From Bugula neritina (taxonomy: Eukaryota > Bryozoa > Gymnolaemata > Cheilostomatida > Bugulidae), in contig OZ037768.1 of the NCBI GenBank assembly GCA_964035545.1, positions 10,496,741 through 10,560,740 of the forward strand: 64,000 nucleotides of DNA. The letters run 5' to 3'. The notes under the pieces were generated by a model. The model was not told the DNA's origin, made no database searches, and saw only the letters and a list, made by a program, of their open reading frames with translations. Position numbers and translations under genes: made by a program. Below are positions 41,478 to 54,000 of the stretch, piece by piece (position 1 is the stretch's first letter; every line of letters starts with the position of its first letter).

Positions 41478-44400
41478 ATGAAAATGGCGATGCGAGCGCT
41501 CAATAGTTTGCAACTAAAACTGAGATCAATCGCTAAATCGGCTTCCAACCAACAGTTTATAAAAACGGTATTAAATAATAGTTTTAAAGCAACTACATAA
41601 AATCTTTCTGAAAAAATTGTTTGATTTGTCTTTTGAGTTACTAGTTAGAGTTAGTCTTACAGTTGAGTTACACTTTCACTTTGACTTACCGTTACTTAGG
41701 GCGTTACTCCTAGTCTTAGTCTTATTGTTAGTGTTAGACTTAGAGTTACTGTTTCTGTTAGCGTTACAGTTTGAGTTTCAATTGGAGTTTGAGTTACAAT
41801 TACTGTTATTGTCAACTCTAACATTAACTCATTTGACTTAGAGTTAGTGTTCGAGTTAAACTTAAAGTTAGTGTTGCTACTACTACTAGTACTAGTAGTA
41901 CTATAACTAAGTAAATTAGAAAATTGCTAAAAGTAGCACCGAGTTGGAATCACACTCATTGAGTGAATTGGACTTGGTAAAGGTTTGGGGGTCTCGAGTT
42001 TGAGGTTGGGGGTGTGAAATTCAAACAATGATCATGATAGTTATAAATAATATGATGTGTATAACTAATAGTAATACTATACAAATATTGTACTTAGTCA
42101 GTGCCACTACCCTAACTTGATGCTGATTCTAGCAACACTCAGTCTAGTTGGGTGCGGGTCATTTCGTACACAAGTCCTTTCATACTCACTTTAGTATAAC
42201 TGATAGTAACAATTAAATCTTTTTAACAGCTTATAATTATGGTTAATGTTGGAACTATTTATTTGTACATCTACTAAAAGCCTTGGTATTTTAACTCGCC
42301 ACAATTTCAAAGACTTGCAGCAGGTCTACCAAGGCTGTCAAGCCCGTGACTTGAGCATTTGACCTGAATCAAAAATTTTTAGGTACTCAGTTCGATGTAA
42401 CTTACACCCAGTTTAGTTTCTAGTGCATATTTACTCTTTTAAGTTATACATTTTTCAGCTTCTAGTGTACATATTTTTATGTTAGGGAAATCATTGAGTA
42501 TCAGTCTTGATTGTGATAGTTGAAAAACTTGTTGGAAAACCTTAAATGTTCAATTGAAATCATTTGTGAAATAGCTGGTTTCACAATTTAGTAGTGAAGC
42601 CAGGGTGTTGCAAGGTAGCTGTTTCATATCCTCATAACTTGTTTATTCATCATACAAATTGACAATAAATAAAATTTCTGTATATTGAGCTAACCATGTT
42701 TATATGCCCTATTCACTCACAAAAAATTCAAATATTTTTATGAACATTTTCTTTATATGTATAATACATTTTTCATACCAATATTTTCTTTTGTTATAAA
42801 TTAATGTTCTGAAAGTGATCATGTAAAGTCTCCACTACCATTCAACGTTTTTGTAAATGTGTGATATTATAGCACTTGTTATGCACTACTTGCAGTCTAT
42901 ATACTAAATTCTTGCGCAGTTTTATTTGAATTGCATGTATTTTCAGATCAGATCCTGCTCTACTGTCACATTACCAAGCTTGGACGACATACCTTCTGCT
43001 GTGTATGGTGGAAGACATACAGTTACCCTTATACCTGGTTAGCTTTTTGTAGCAATTTATGCTAAGAGTCTGCTATTTGTCATGTATCGATAAACTTTAT
43101 TTACAAACATAATTCTTGACACATTGAAAGAAAAGGAATTTCACGAGTTTCACTTGTACAGATCACTGATTGGTCCATTGCTGTGCATTTTTTCCTAATA
43201 AATTTGTAATTAGTTCAATGTAGATGAGTCAAACAGAAGGAGCGCATATCGGCCTTGTGCATTAGTTTTGCAACATTGATTGCGTTATTTAGTATTTTAT
43301 TGTAGGTGACGGCGTAGGCCCAGAACTAATCGGTTATGTCAAAGAAGCCATAAGATTTTCTGGTGCACCTGTTGACTTTGAGGAGATTGGTGTGAACAGA
43401 GAATCAACTACAGCTGAACTGGAGAATGCTTTGCTTGCTTTATCTCGCAATGGAGTCGGCCTCAAAGGTGCATTCGAAAGTTTAGGGATATTTGTTAATA
43501 TGACTAGCTATGCTAGATTTATGTTGATTGAAGTCTCCCTCTTTTTATTTTGTTAAAACTGTTACTGAAGTTATGGCAGTTTTTTCTTAAAACTGTCTAT
43601 AATCTTATAGTCAGGGAAATTTTAATGTAAAAATACAGGTTGCAGTGAGCAATTTTGCTTGCAATTGGAAGTAACCACTACTGCAGTGCGTTTCTGTCAG
43701 AAAGCCCAAATTTGAGTCAATGGAAAATACTATTGCAAACATGAACAACCTTTGTTGCTGGTTTAGTTTCACTCAAGTGTGTGTATAGCTGTAAACGTTA
43801 TGCAAATGTTTTTACGTTCAAAACTTCCAAGTTTGTTATTTAAAAAATATTTGTAGGGAATGTTGAAGCTGATCTAACAAGAAACACAGACAAGTCAAAG
43901 AACATAGCCATCAGGAAAGGTTTAGATTTGTTTGCCAATGTTGTGAGGTGTAAGAGTTTGCCCTCGTATAGAACTAGACATAGTAACATTGATCTAGTGG
44001 TAATTAGAGAGAACACCGAGGGAGAGTATAGTCAACTGGAACATGAAGTAAGTGTGTGTTTTTTGTCTTAGACTACTACAAACCACTTGGTGCGAATAAG
44101 ACATCGGGAGAAAATTTCGATTAAATTAATTTCCTTTAAAATATTTAATATGAGAAAAAATATTTTTAAGGTATTGAACAACTTTCAAAACCAAAATGTC
44201 TATAGAATTTAAAGCAATATTCGAAATATTTATTTCAGCTTGCAACTAAGACGCAGTTCATTGAAAGCTAATACATGGAAGATTGGCTTTGGAAATTAAT
44301 GCTCATTAATATATTAATATAGTTGTAGTTTTGATAGTTAACACATAGGCAAGTTTATGTGCTACTCATGCCATCAGTTTTCGTGTGAAAATAAATGTGA

Positions 44401-46909
44401 CTAAAAGTTTAATCTTGCTGGGTTGATAAATCTGCCAGAAAAATCTGATTATGGAAACCATGGCTTAGTAGTTATATCACAATTCATTTCTAGGTGCAAT
44501 GTATTCTTATTTTGCTCCCGTCTGCTTATAGGAACTGGCCTGTTTTGTTACTTAATAGCTTATTGTTACATGCTTTCAAAGTTTCTCAAATTTAAATTAT
44601 TTTTTCAGTGTGACCAACATTTATGGAAATGTATACAAATAATTTAAGAAAAATGGAGAGCAGTAATTTGACAGATATAGTATGCTGATCCATTGTTAAG
44701 GCACCAGAGTGATCCGTTCTTCTTTTCCATTCGCTGCAGGATTTGGAAAGGCAAGTAAATGGGACAGAGTGTAGTAGATTAGATTAAAACGTATCTTTCT
44801 TGTTACTCTTGTAGAATGTAGCAGGTGTGATAGAAAGCCTGAAAATCATCACCCGGTCTAATTCTGCTAGAATAGCAAAGTATGCATTTGATTATGCTAC
44901 TCGCAATCATAAAACTAAGGTGTGTGCAGTGCACAAGGCTAACATCATGTAAGTCATCATCTATCTCTCCACTATTATTAATAATTCTTTTGCTAAGTGT
45001 AAGTATGACAAGATATGGGAATATTAAAATCATTACATTGAATTTCAGGAAACAAAGTGATGGCCTCTTCCTAGAAGTTTGCACTGAGATGTCTAAGCTG
45101 TATCCCCATATTGAATTTAGTAATATGATTATAGATAACTGTGCAATGCAGGTATGTTTACCTGCTGCCTACAACATTCATTAATTGAAGTAAAATATTT
45201 TCTGTAGTTTTTCATATATAAATATCGTAAAGATCAAGTCACACGGAGAGGAAATGTTGGGCGTAAATAGTGAAATGTCAATGTCGTTTTGTTTTAATTG
45301 GGTAACTTATAGTTTACCCAATCAAATACTTTGAAAATACCTTTCTGTCCAATAAGTGCTCGAGGAACATTTTTATTGAGCAGTTCTCTCAATCCCAGAC
45401 GAAAGGCTGTTTGAGCTCAGCCATTTTTAAAAAATGGCTGACTTTCAATGTTTTGTCCAACATTTTTCTTCATGTGACCCGGCCTTAAGAGCTCACAAGA
45501 GTGCTCCGAATGGTTCTTGAAAAGTAACTTGTGAATTTTGCCCGCTTTTAGGACTGTTCACTTGTAACAACTTTTATTTGTAGTAAAATTTTCTCTCTAC
45601 TTTTCGTTGTCAATTTAATAATTGGTAAACTTACAAGCTACTTATGAATTTGCATTGTGACTATGATTATTATATGACATCGAAACTTCACAACACAATC
45701 ATTTAACTTCCATGCTACAAACAAAGATAGCATTACATTATAATACTTCATTCATTAGCTTAGCAGTGACCACTGCTGAGCCTACCTGTCTTCAAACCAT
45801 TGAAACAGAAATTTTAGGCCATGGGTATTGACTGTTTATTGTTATGATGGCTGTTTAGTGTCATGGGAAGCTATTGATCACTTTGTAGAGTATAGAACTG
45901 AATGTGTAGCTACAATATTATGTGTACATGTAGATGGTGTCCAATCCTCAACAGTTTGAAGTAATGGTGATGCCCAACCTGTATGGTAATATAATAGCCA
46001 ATATAGGTACTGGCTTAGTAGGTGGTCCAGGTGCCACAGCAGGTGCTAACATTGGCACAAGATGTGCTGTGTTTGAACAGGGAACTAGAAACTCTGGTCG
46101 CTCCTTAGTTGGAATGAATGTAGCCAATCCCTCTGCCATGCTACTAGCTAGCGCTGATATGCTAAACCACATAGGGTAGGTTATGTTTATATGTAGATAA
46201 TGCTATTAATACTTACAAAGTAACAGACAATTTTTAATGGCCAGGTAAAAGTAATTATTTTTAATTGTGGCACATTTAAATGATTTTTAATGACTCATTG
46301 TATTTTAGTTTCAGCATAGAAACCTTATAAAGTCCGTAGGAACCTAATTTAAAACAACTTGTAACTGTAAATTTATAACTGTTAGAAGTTTTCTATCATT
46401 GTTTTGTTTATGTTGTCTTTAGTATACCATCAACATAAGACTAGTAAAATAAGAAATTGTATATAAATAACTAAATGCTTTTTTGCAAATTACATATATA
46501 TATGAAAAAAGCCCACATTCCCAATATATTGTTATTATAATAAATTATATTATCATCACAATATTGTTTATGATGTAGATTGCATTCTTATGGCACAACT
46601 CTTCATGATTCTATATATGAAGTTCTCGCCAACCCAGAGGTATTTAAAATAAAATATTTTGTTTAAACTACAATGGGGAAAAAGGAGTAATTTGAAATTG
46701 AAGTTCTCATTTTAGTCAATTTCTGGTGCTTTATAAGCAATCAACATTATGCCTTTATTTTAATATCTGTAAAAATATATTTGTCACAGCTACGTACACC
46801 AGATTTGGGTGGAGATGCAACAACCCTAGAAGTGGTTCAAGAAATATTTACCAAGATTAAAGCCAAGACCAAGTTTAATATGGAGCAGGGTGTTCAAACA
46901 GAAAGCTAA
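41478..46909 (+). CDS. IDH3G: IDH3G, NAD-dependent isocitrate dehydrogenase regulatory (gamma) subunit, mitochondrial
   Basis: This is a subunit of mitochondrial NAD-IDH, which oxidises isocitrate to 2-oxoglutarate in the TCA cycle; the gamma subunit mediates allosteric activation. Exons, all in phase: 41478-41567, 42947-43037, 43306-43467, 43857-44047, 44815-44948, 45049-45151, 45934-46175, 46579-46639 and 46790-46909 (397 aa). The first exon is a basic, acid-free presequence ([20 protein letters not shown]) fitting matrix import. Family blocks are [85 protein letters not shown] and [15 protein letters not shown]. The segments ENTEGEY and [12 protein letters not shown] favour gamma over beta. 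The usual KLGDG is KQSDG here. The start could instead be the Met at 41484 or 41490. Confidence 0.95.
41568..42946 (+). other. IDH3G intron 1, with a degenerate hexamer array
   Basis: This intron separates the presequence exon from the enzyme body. Its 5' part holds the period-6 GTTAGT/GAGTTA array described separately. The rest is AT-rich without recognisable features. The leucine-rich reading frame over the array is a product of the repeat. Confidence 0.6.
41630..41920 (+). repeat. Degenerate hexamer array (GAGTTA / GTTAGT family)
   Basis: About 250 nt are built from units such as GAGTTA, GTCTTA, GTGTTA, GACTTA and AAGTTA, mostly in step with a six-base period. They include one TTAGGGCGTTA segment and end in CTACTACTACTAGTACTAGT. 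The units differ at one or two positions, so this is an old or continually mutating satellite-like array rather than a fresh microsatellite. Related arrays lie at about 57.88-58.33 kb, 59.31-59.49 kb and 62.64-62.70 kb. Confidence 0.75.
45297..45442. repeat. Two hairpin-forming palindromes in an IDH3G intron
   Basis: ATTGGGTAAC at 45297 pairs with GTTTACCCAAT ending at 45322. About 100 nt further on, a near-perfect palindrome TCAGCCATTTTT/AAAAAATGGCTGA spans about 45418-45442. Both lie in intron 6 of IDH3G. They may be the remains of a small inverted-repeat element; function is unknown. Confidence 0.55.
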
Positions 46910-48009
46910 TCTCAGTGTAAATGAAACACCAGTGTAATAAGATACTGCAGGAGTGCATGTCCATATTATAAACAACTATATTATTATAGTAAGAGTTGTT
47001 TCACTGGTTCTTTAATACTTAGTGACAGCAACTATGTGGCATTTTATCTAGTCTTGTTTGGACACTTGGCTGCCATCATTTAATATTTATTGCCTTTTGT
47101 GATATAGTTATTTTGTTGTTTGCCTACTTCAAGCGATGCTATTGTACTTTACAAATGTTTTTGTTGTGGTGAATAAAATTTGAAACACCAGAATTAGCCA
47201 CATGTTTCAATCAATCAAATAAGGCTAAAAAAATTATTGGGAGGGGGGAGGAGGATAGTAATCAGTTATTGATGACCAATAATAGACCGTAAACTGAAGC
47301 CATTGAACCAAAAACTTACAAGCTGACAAATAAATATTTGAAGGTGGGCTTGAGTGTTTTCTTGCTAACTACTTGACTTGGTATGTCTAACAATTCACAC
47401 ACACTAATCAATAATGAGAAGAATAAATAATTTTATTACTCAACACCAGAAACAAAAAATGTTTCAACATAAAATTAAATAATTTGAAACAATCTTCTAA
47501 ATAAGCAGACATTATTTACAATTCAAAACATATATCAAGAATAACAGTAATTGAGACGGAGTGTCTGTCGGCGAGTGGACGGAATACAGTAGGGATTTCT
47601 AATCGCTTGTTTTGCATGATTTCAATGTTGTGTAGAAAATATTGAATTTGCCAGAAAAGAGCAACAGGCATAATCAACCCAAAAATATGGTAGTTGAAAT
47701 CTAAGGTAAATCATAGTTTGATAATACCACATTTGAAATTCTCAATGATAGACAATTTCTAAGTCATGATTATTGATATAATTCTCAGAAACGATGGAGT
47801 AGATAAATTTACTGCCTTGAGAGAGCTTGTGTGCTGATTGAGTGAGATTTAAACTTCATCAAGTCTTCCGTGGATTTAATTTGATCCTTTTGAGATCTGA
47901 AATGTAATAAAAATTAAAATAAAGTCCATAGATTTACTTACATTTAGTCGGCTTGAAAATCAAGTGCAGAATTGTTTGTCAGATGTTACTGAATGAATAA
48001 ACTACTTGC
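46910..48009. other. Convergent 3' flanks of IDH3G and the unknown minus-strand gene
   Basis: The IDH3G 3' UTR runs rightward to a clear AATAAA at 47172-47177. The opposite gene ends its coding at 48010 and has a candidate AATAAA on minus (TTTATT at about 47442-47447). The two transcript ends therefore probably lie about 250 bp apart. A short G-rich patch (GGGAGGGGGGAGGAGG) lies at about 47240. No other gene is seen. Confidence 0.55.
47172..47177 (+). terminator. IDH3G poly-A signal
   Basis: A canonical AATAAA in the context GTGAATAAAATTTG lies about 260 nt after the IDH3G stop codon, which is a typical distance. Confidence 0.6.
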
Positions 48010-51000
48010 TCACATAGTCACCGCATCAGAAAAAGCTGGTGCCTGGGCAGCAATGTGCACAGACATACTATTGGCTTCTGCGTGCTGGATAGTCTGCTGC
48101 ATTGCAGAATGCTGGTGACTCATAGCTGGTGGCATAACAAACATTGGCATCCGAGCATGCTGCTGTAACAACACCTGCAATAAAATGCACATCCTTCAGA
48201 ATATATTTAGAGCACAGTTATTGAGCTTTATGCGTACAGTTATCAAAATATGCATAAAAGGAAACGCTTACTCCATAGTTAATTGTCATAAAACTAAAAT
48301 AGCAATTCAATATACCGGAGGAGGTTGTGATGAAGAAATTCCTTGTCTGAATAGAGGAGTCTGAATAATTGGAGGCATCTGTCTAACAATGATGGGTTGT
48401 GTCGGCATCCATGCACATTGATTTGGAACAGCATTCATAAAAATAGGACCACCCTGGGGGTGTGTGGGTGCAGCAGGAGTAATAAGAAGCTGCGAATTTC
48501 CACTATCAATGTTGGTATACCCAAGAGGAGGTGCTTGCAGCTGTGGAGGGCCCTGTATTATGTTGCTTGGGTGACAAGGAGTATTCAAATGAAAAGGTCC
48601 TTTTGGTGGTAAACTGGGCACTGGCTGCATGGTCTTTAGTGAGTTCTGGATGACTGAATGTTCAAAATCCTGAACAGATTTTTGACCCTGTCAATAAACA
48701 ACAGATATTTTCTAGTGATAATGTAAATCAATTTTTTGTTCACAAAAACAAGGACAATATAGACAAGTCTAAACACCATTTCTCCATTTAGGAAATTTCC
48801 AAAGACTTACACAAATTTCATAAAAAGCAACTTACATCTAAAGACTTTTTCCAGAGGATCACATCACAAGAAGCGCAAGGAGCAAAAGTTGAGCAGAACT
48901 GTTCTTCAATGGCCTCATCTCGTCCAAAAGCGTTGTTTTTGAGCAGCTGATCCGTCATGATTAGCTGCTCACATGATGGTGCGTCTGAGGAAAAGATGAA
49001 TGGCTCAGCTAATGGATTCATTGTTGTGTCAGTCTTGCATGACAACAGCTCAGCGCCACCTCCAACTTTTATTTCAGCATCTTCAACACTTGGAACAAGT
49101 AAATACATCATGCTATTTTGATATTTAAACATTTGATGCAATCATAGTTAAAAGGCACAACACTGTGTTTTATAGGTTACAGTGTAAAAGAAAAAGAGAT
49201 GTAAAAGAAAAAGAGATGGCTACATTTTTAATAATGAGTAAGAAAAGTGTATTGTAAACATATAAAATACAAAGCATAAAAATATCTTTGTAAAAATATA
49301 CTTAATGTAGTAATTATTAAGAAAAATATTCCAGAAGCCTAAATCCTTATATTTATTTTGATGTTGATGACAAGATTTATTTATCAATCATTATTTTTTG
49401 TACACGCTGTATGTGTTCTTATAATTAGTCTTCAACATCCTTATGCTAAGCAAGAATTTCATTGATAGTAGATTAAAAGAAAACTTTTCAAATTGCATCA
49501 CATTGTAATCAATAATTTATCAAATAAAGCAAACTTACTTGGACTGATTGTAATCCTCGGTAGATCTGTTACCATAGCATTCTACAAGTTCCCGTTCATC
49601 AAAAATATTATTCTGTTCCGAGCCTGTACTACCCAGCTCTGTAAAATGAGACATAAACTTGCAAACAAACTGCACAATTTAAAATTAAATTTAAACATAG
49701 CAGACAAATTAAAACTTGGTAAATTACGTTCAACAAACAGAAGGTCCAAACTAAAACATTTTAGTTTATTTACCTAATATAAAATATAACATCAAAAAGG
49801 ATTTTCATTTCAAATGAAAAGCTTGCAAATCTCAAAAAATTATCTGAAATTGGTTAGTTCTAATAACTCAGACTGTATAAGTTAAAAATAACATTTTGTA
49901 GTTTCGTGCAATCTGTTTTCAAATTATTCTTGTTGAACATAACTTTTGCACGCAATCTCTAGGCGCAGCTAGCAATAATTTTTTATTGCGTAAACCTGCT
50001 TGAAAAGACAGACAGAATTGTTTCTACTTTTGTTTTATATAATCCGAGTAATCACATACCTTCAGTGCAGGTTCTTGAACAAGTTCTAAGTGATTGATAG
50101 GAAAAGCTACTAGCCTAAAATGCAAAAATCACATCTTTGAAGTATTTAATTTATAAATCTACCAATAATCACCAAAATGGTAATGTGGGTAACGCCAATT
50201 GATGCAATACAGGACAACTTTCACAATTGAAAGTTTTTGCACATTAAAGTTCTGCAAATATGTAAGGTTATTTTGTTATAAAAATTAAAACAAAAAATTT
50301 AACAATTTCATCAAACATTTTTAGTCGTGCTGAGCCAACTATTAATTTAATTTAGATTATTTTACATTATACTTTTCTGTGACTATTGTTTTTCAATTTA
50401 CAATGATGCTAGGGGCAAATTAATTATTGATTAAAGCAAAAATGGGAAAATGTTGGGGGAAGTAGAATGGTCGACAGAATAATTAGAGTTTATCTGCAGA
50501 TATTAGTATTAGTTAATGTAGTAATCATTTGGTATATAAACAGTTGCACTGCAAAAAAATAAATAGTGACAAACAGTTAATTGCAGCTGTTGGTTTTTTG
50601 CATCACCAATTAGTAATTTTCTCAAACAAGAACATTCTTACAAGTGGATGCTGTACCTCTGTTGGTGAAACTTCACTCTTTAGGTCTAGTATCTCGGCAG
50701 AACACAATAATGAAGATGTTGACGAGCATTTCTCCAGCAGCGTACCTAGCACCTCATTTCCCCCATCTATTTCCAACATTTGTAAGTCGGCCATGCTGTA
50801 TTCTTTTCCATCAGTCGACTTACACAAACTAGTTGACTTTACTTTTTTAGATTTCTGTTTTTTCCATAACTTTTGCAGAGATTCGTTACTAAAGCTACCA
50901 CACACAATAGAAAAGTGTGTCAACTTGACATAGTAATAGATACAAGCATTATAATAGGAAATTCATGAGTAATTTAAAAAAAACTTGAACAAGAGGTACT

Positions 51001-54000
51001 TACAGTCCATGTAGTTGCTTTGGTAGATCTACATCATTCAACAAAATATTCGGAGAATTGAGTATTTTATCAGATTCATTTTCACCATACTGATCATATA
51101 ACCAGTCTTGTGGCTTTGGAGCTGAATTACATAGCATTATGAACTTTCAAAACATTTTAAACATATAGTATTTGCCATAGACAAGATATTGTATGGTGAC
51201 AAAAATGCTAAGATCTTACCACGGGAATGATAAGGTTATAAAATTGAAATACAAAAAGTAGGATGGTCATGTGTAGCTAAAGAATAGAGGGGTTTCAGAC
51301 ATCCCTCCAGAGGAATTTGTATTTTAAAGTTGTCTCCCCCTACAGGTATTAGGGGCAGTCTCAATGATATATAGAAGGCCCATAAAATAAGTAGAGATGT
51401 ATGGTTTGAGTGAAGACTACTACTAGTATAAGTTTCTTTTTTTCTGAGCTTAATATTTTGGCATAGGTACACATATGAGCAGTTTCAGAAATTTTTTAAA
51501 AAATTTTGTTAATGATAAATGGCACAAAAAGAAAACTTCAAAGCATATTTGTGGTTTTGGTTATTGAGCAAATCTGAAGCTGGCAGCTGTCATTATTATT
51601 TGCTTTGCTGACTGTAACCAGTCTGGTTAGAGCTGCTAACCTTTCAACTCTTAGAACAATAATAACATGCTCGTACACTATATAGCTGCACTAGTGGGCT
51701 CTGTCTTACTGAACTCCAAATGCTCCAAATTATGGGTTGGAACACATGCCTGTACGTTTATGAAGGCACTGGCTCATTTGTATTAACATGTTCACGTACT
51801 TACACACCTATACTATGAAAATAACTAAGCCACCCTACTATCTAATATTTCTATATATCAAAAAAACTATTATAAATATAAAGATATGTATTAAAATAGA
51901 TAGATTAAGTTTGTAATTTCAAACAACATCTTATCTAAAAATGCTAAACACTGTATAACTATATATATTTTTTAAAAGCATTTGTTTACATGGCATGCCT
52001 GCAAGTCAATGAAAATATTTAGAGAACAGTAAAAAGAAGCATATAAATTTCAGAATAGTTTCTTCTTTTCTGAGATAAATATTTTGGAAATGTTCCACAA
52101 TTCAACATTTAAATTAAGTCTGTAAAAGAATTTTTCACAGTGTATTTTCAAAGAATAATTATTCTTGCAAGCTGGTTTGTGCTTGTTCTGGCATGCCATT
52201 TTACAGTGGTCTAGTTAACTAGGTCAAAGTTCATTGAGGTGGAATTGTTTTATTAACCTCCTTGTGTTGATAAAATACTATCATTGGATTTAGAGCTTCT
52301 CTAAGCAACTTCGCAGTCTGATTAAATATCTGCGATACCTGCCTATTAGACAATCCAAACCTAAAAGATAATAATATACTAAATCTTTGTATTACATGTA
52401 TGGATGAAAAATAATGCAACAAATTGGCTAAAGCATGTTCAAGTAATGTGAAAAACTCAAAATATAAATGAGTCAAACTAGAGCTAGTCAAGTGTGTAGT
52501 GTTTTTGGCCGATTTATATGTGTTGTTTAATCAGCTTATTATGTAGTGATGTAATCCTATATAATGTAATTTAAGTTAGACAGCTAAAGTTGGACAGTTC
52601 TCATCGTGCACTTTCTTGAATAAGCAGTTATGTAATATAGAGAGACAGCTACTCAACAGAGAGCTTCAAGCAAACAAAATTCTTGCAACGAGGTTGATTG
52701 AATACAAAACAGCTGCTGTTATTCTTATAGCAGCATGCATTGTATAAGAGATAGCCTGATGGTTCACATAGTTTACATACAGTGACATACCACTGAAAAT
52801 TATTAGAAACCACAGAAAAGATATAAAGGAGAGAATGCTGGCACAAAGGAAGTATAGCAATGCGGTCAAATATATGGCTGAAAACTGACCTAGAGATAAG
52901 TAAGTACAAAATGTACATATTATAGCTAAATCAGTAAAGCCAAATGATTTGATATAAAAAGTATTATCTGGGAATTTAGTGAAACTTAGTAGCATTATTT
53001 AGAACTCCACCTTTGAGCAAGATCCGTATGGAGTAAAGCCAATCTTAATTTCATTAGTGTCATAAGAATGCAGTCATTATGACATAGTTCGTTCTTTCTA
53101 TACTTTACAGCTGGTACTAAATGTACATTTCAACTTTTTTTTTGAAAACAAAATAAGTTGCTTTGGCTGAAAAGTGCTTTTTTTTGATGATTTTTTTTCT
53201 GCAATGCAGCAGTATACAATTTACAATGCTCCAAAAACATTTTTTTATTAGGAATGTTGGTATACAAACAGCTTGCAAGAATAGTTATTTATTGAAAATA
53301 CACTGTGAAATTTTTTTTTACAGACTTAATTTAAATGTCGAATGGTGGGACATTTCCAAAATATTCATCTCAGAAAAGAAGAAACTATTCTGAAATTTAT
53401 ATGCTTCTTTTTACTGTTCTCTAAATATTTTCATTGACTTGCAGGCATGCCATGTAAACAAATGCTTTTAAAAAATATATATAGTTATACAGTGTTTGGC
53501 ATTTTTAGATAAGATGTTGTTTGAAATTACAAACTTAATCTATCTATTTTAATACATATCTTTATATTTATAATAGTTTTTTTGATATATAGAAATATTA
53601 GATAGTAGGGTGGCTTAGTTATTTTCATAGTATAGGTGTGTAAGTACGTGAACATGTTAATACAAATGAGCCAGTGCCTTCATAAACGTACAGGCATGTG
53701 TTCCAACCCATAATTTGGAGCATTTGGAGTTCAGTAAGACAGAGCCCACTAGTGCAGCTATAAACACCGGCTTTCCATGTACCGATCTCAGATCGATCTC
53801 AGTGAGATCGATCCATGGAAAGACGCCAAAGATCGATCTCAGTCGATCTGAGCTGGTCGGTCTGTGGAGCTCGAACTCAGATCGATCTCATGTCAATAAG
53901 ACCATGGAAAGACGCCAGATCGATCTGAGAAGTAGAAAAAGACTGCGCGCTACAATGTTGTCTGCTAATAAAAATGATAACTTATTGATAATTACTAAGC

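Noticed and set aside
41617-41841. Leu/Glu/Phe-rich reading frame
   Set aside because: It results from the six-base periodicity of the degenerate array in IDH3G intron 1; the true IDH3G exons bypass it.
51236-51472. Matching frames on opposite strands at 51236-51472 and 54750-54953, containing VGGDNFKIQIPLEGCLKPL
   Set aside because: They look conserved only because the two arms of the fold-back are copies of each other; there is no homology to a known protein.
52231-52377. The HTH-like frame as an exon of the unknown host gene
   Set aside because: Host exon 4 ends in phase 1 and exon 5 begins with the matching two bases, joining as QFGAPKPQDW; this frame would need a different phase and ends in a stop.
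52649-52995. Hydrophobic minus-strand frames in the fold-back spacer (membrane-protein-like)
   Set aside because: AT-rich DNA readily yields Phe/Leu/Ile-rich frames; there are no sequence motifs, and two overlapping frames look equally hydrophobic.
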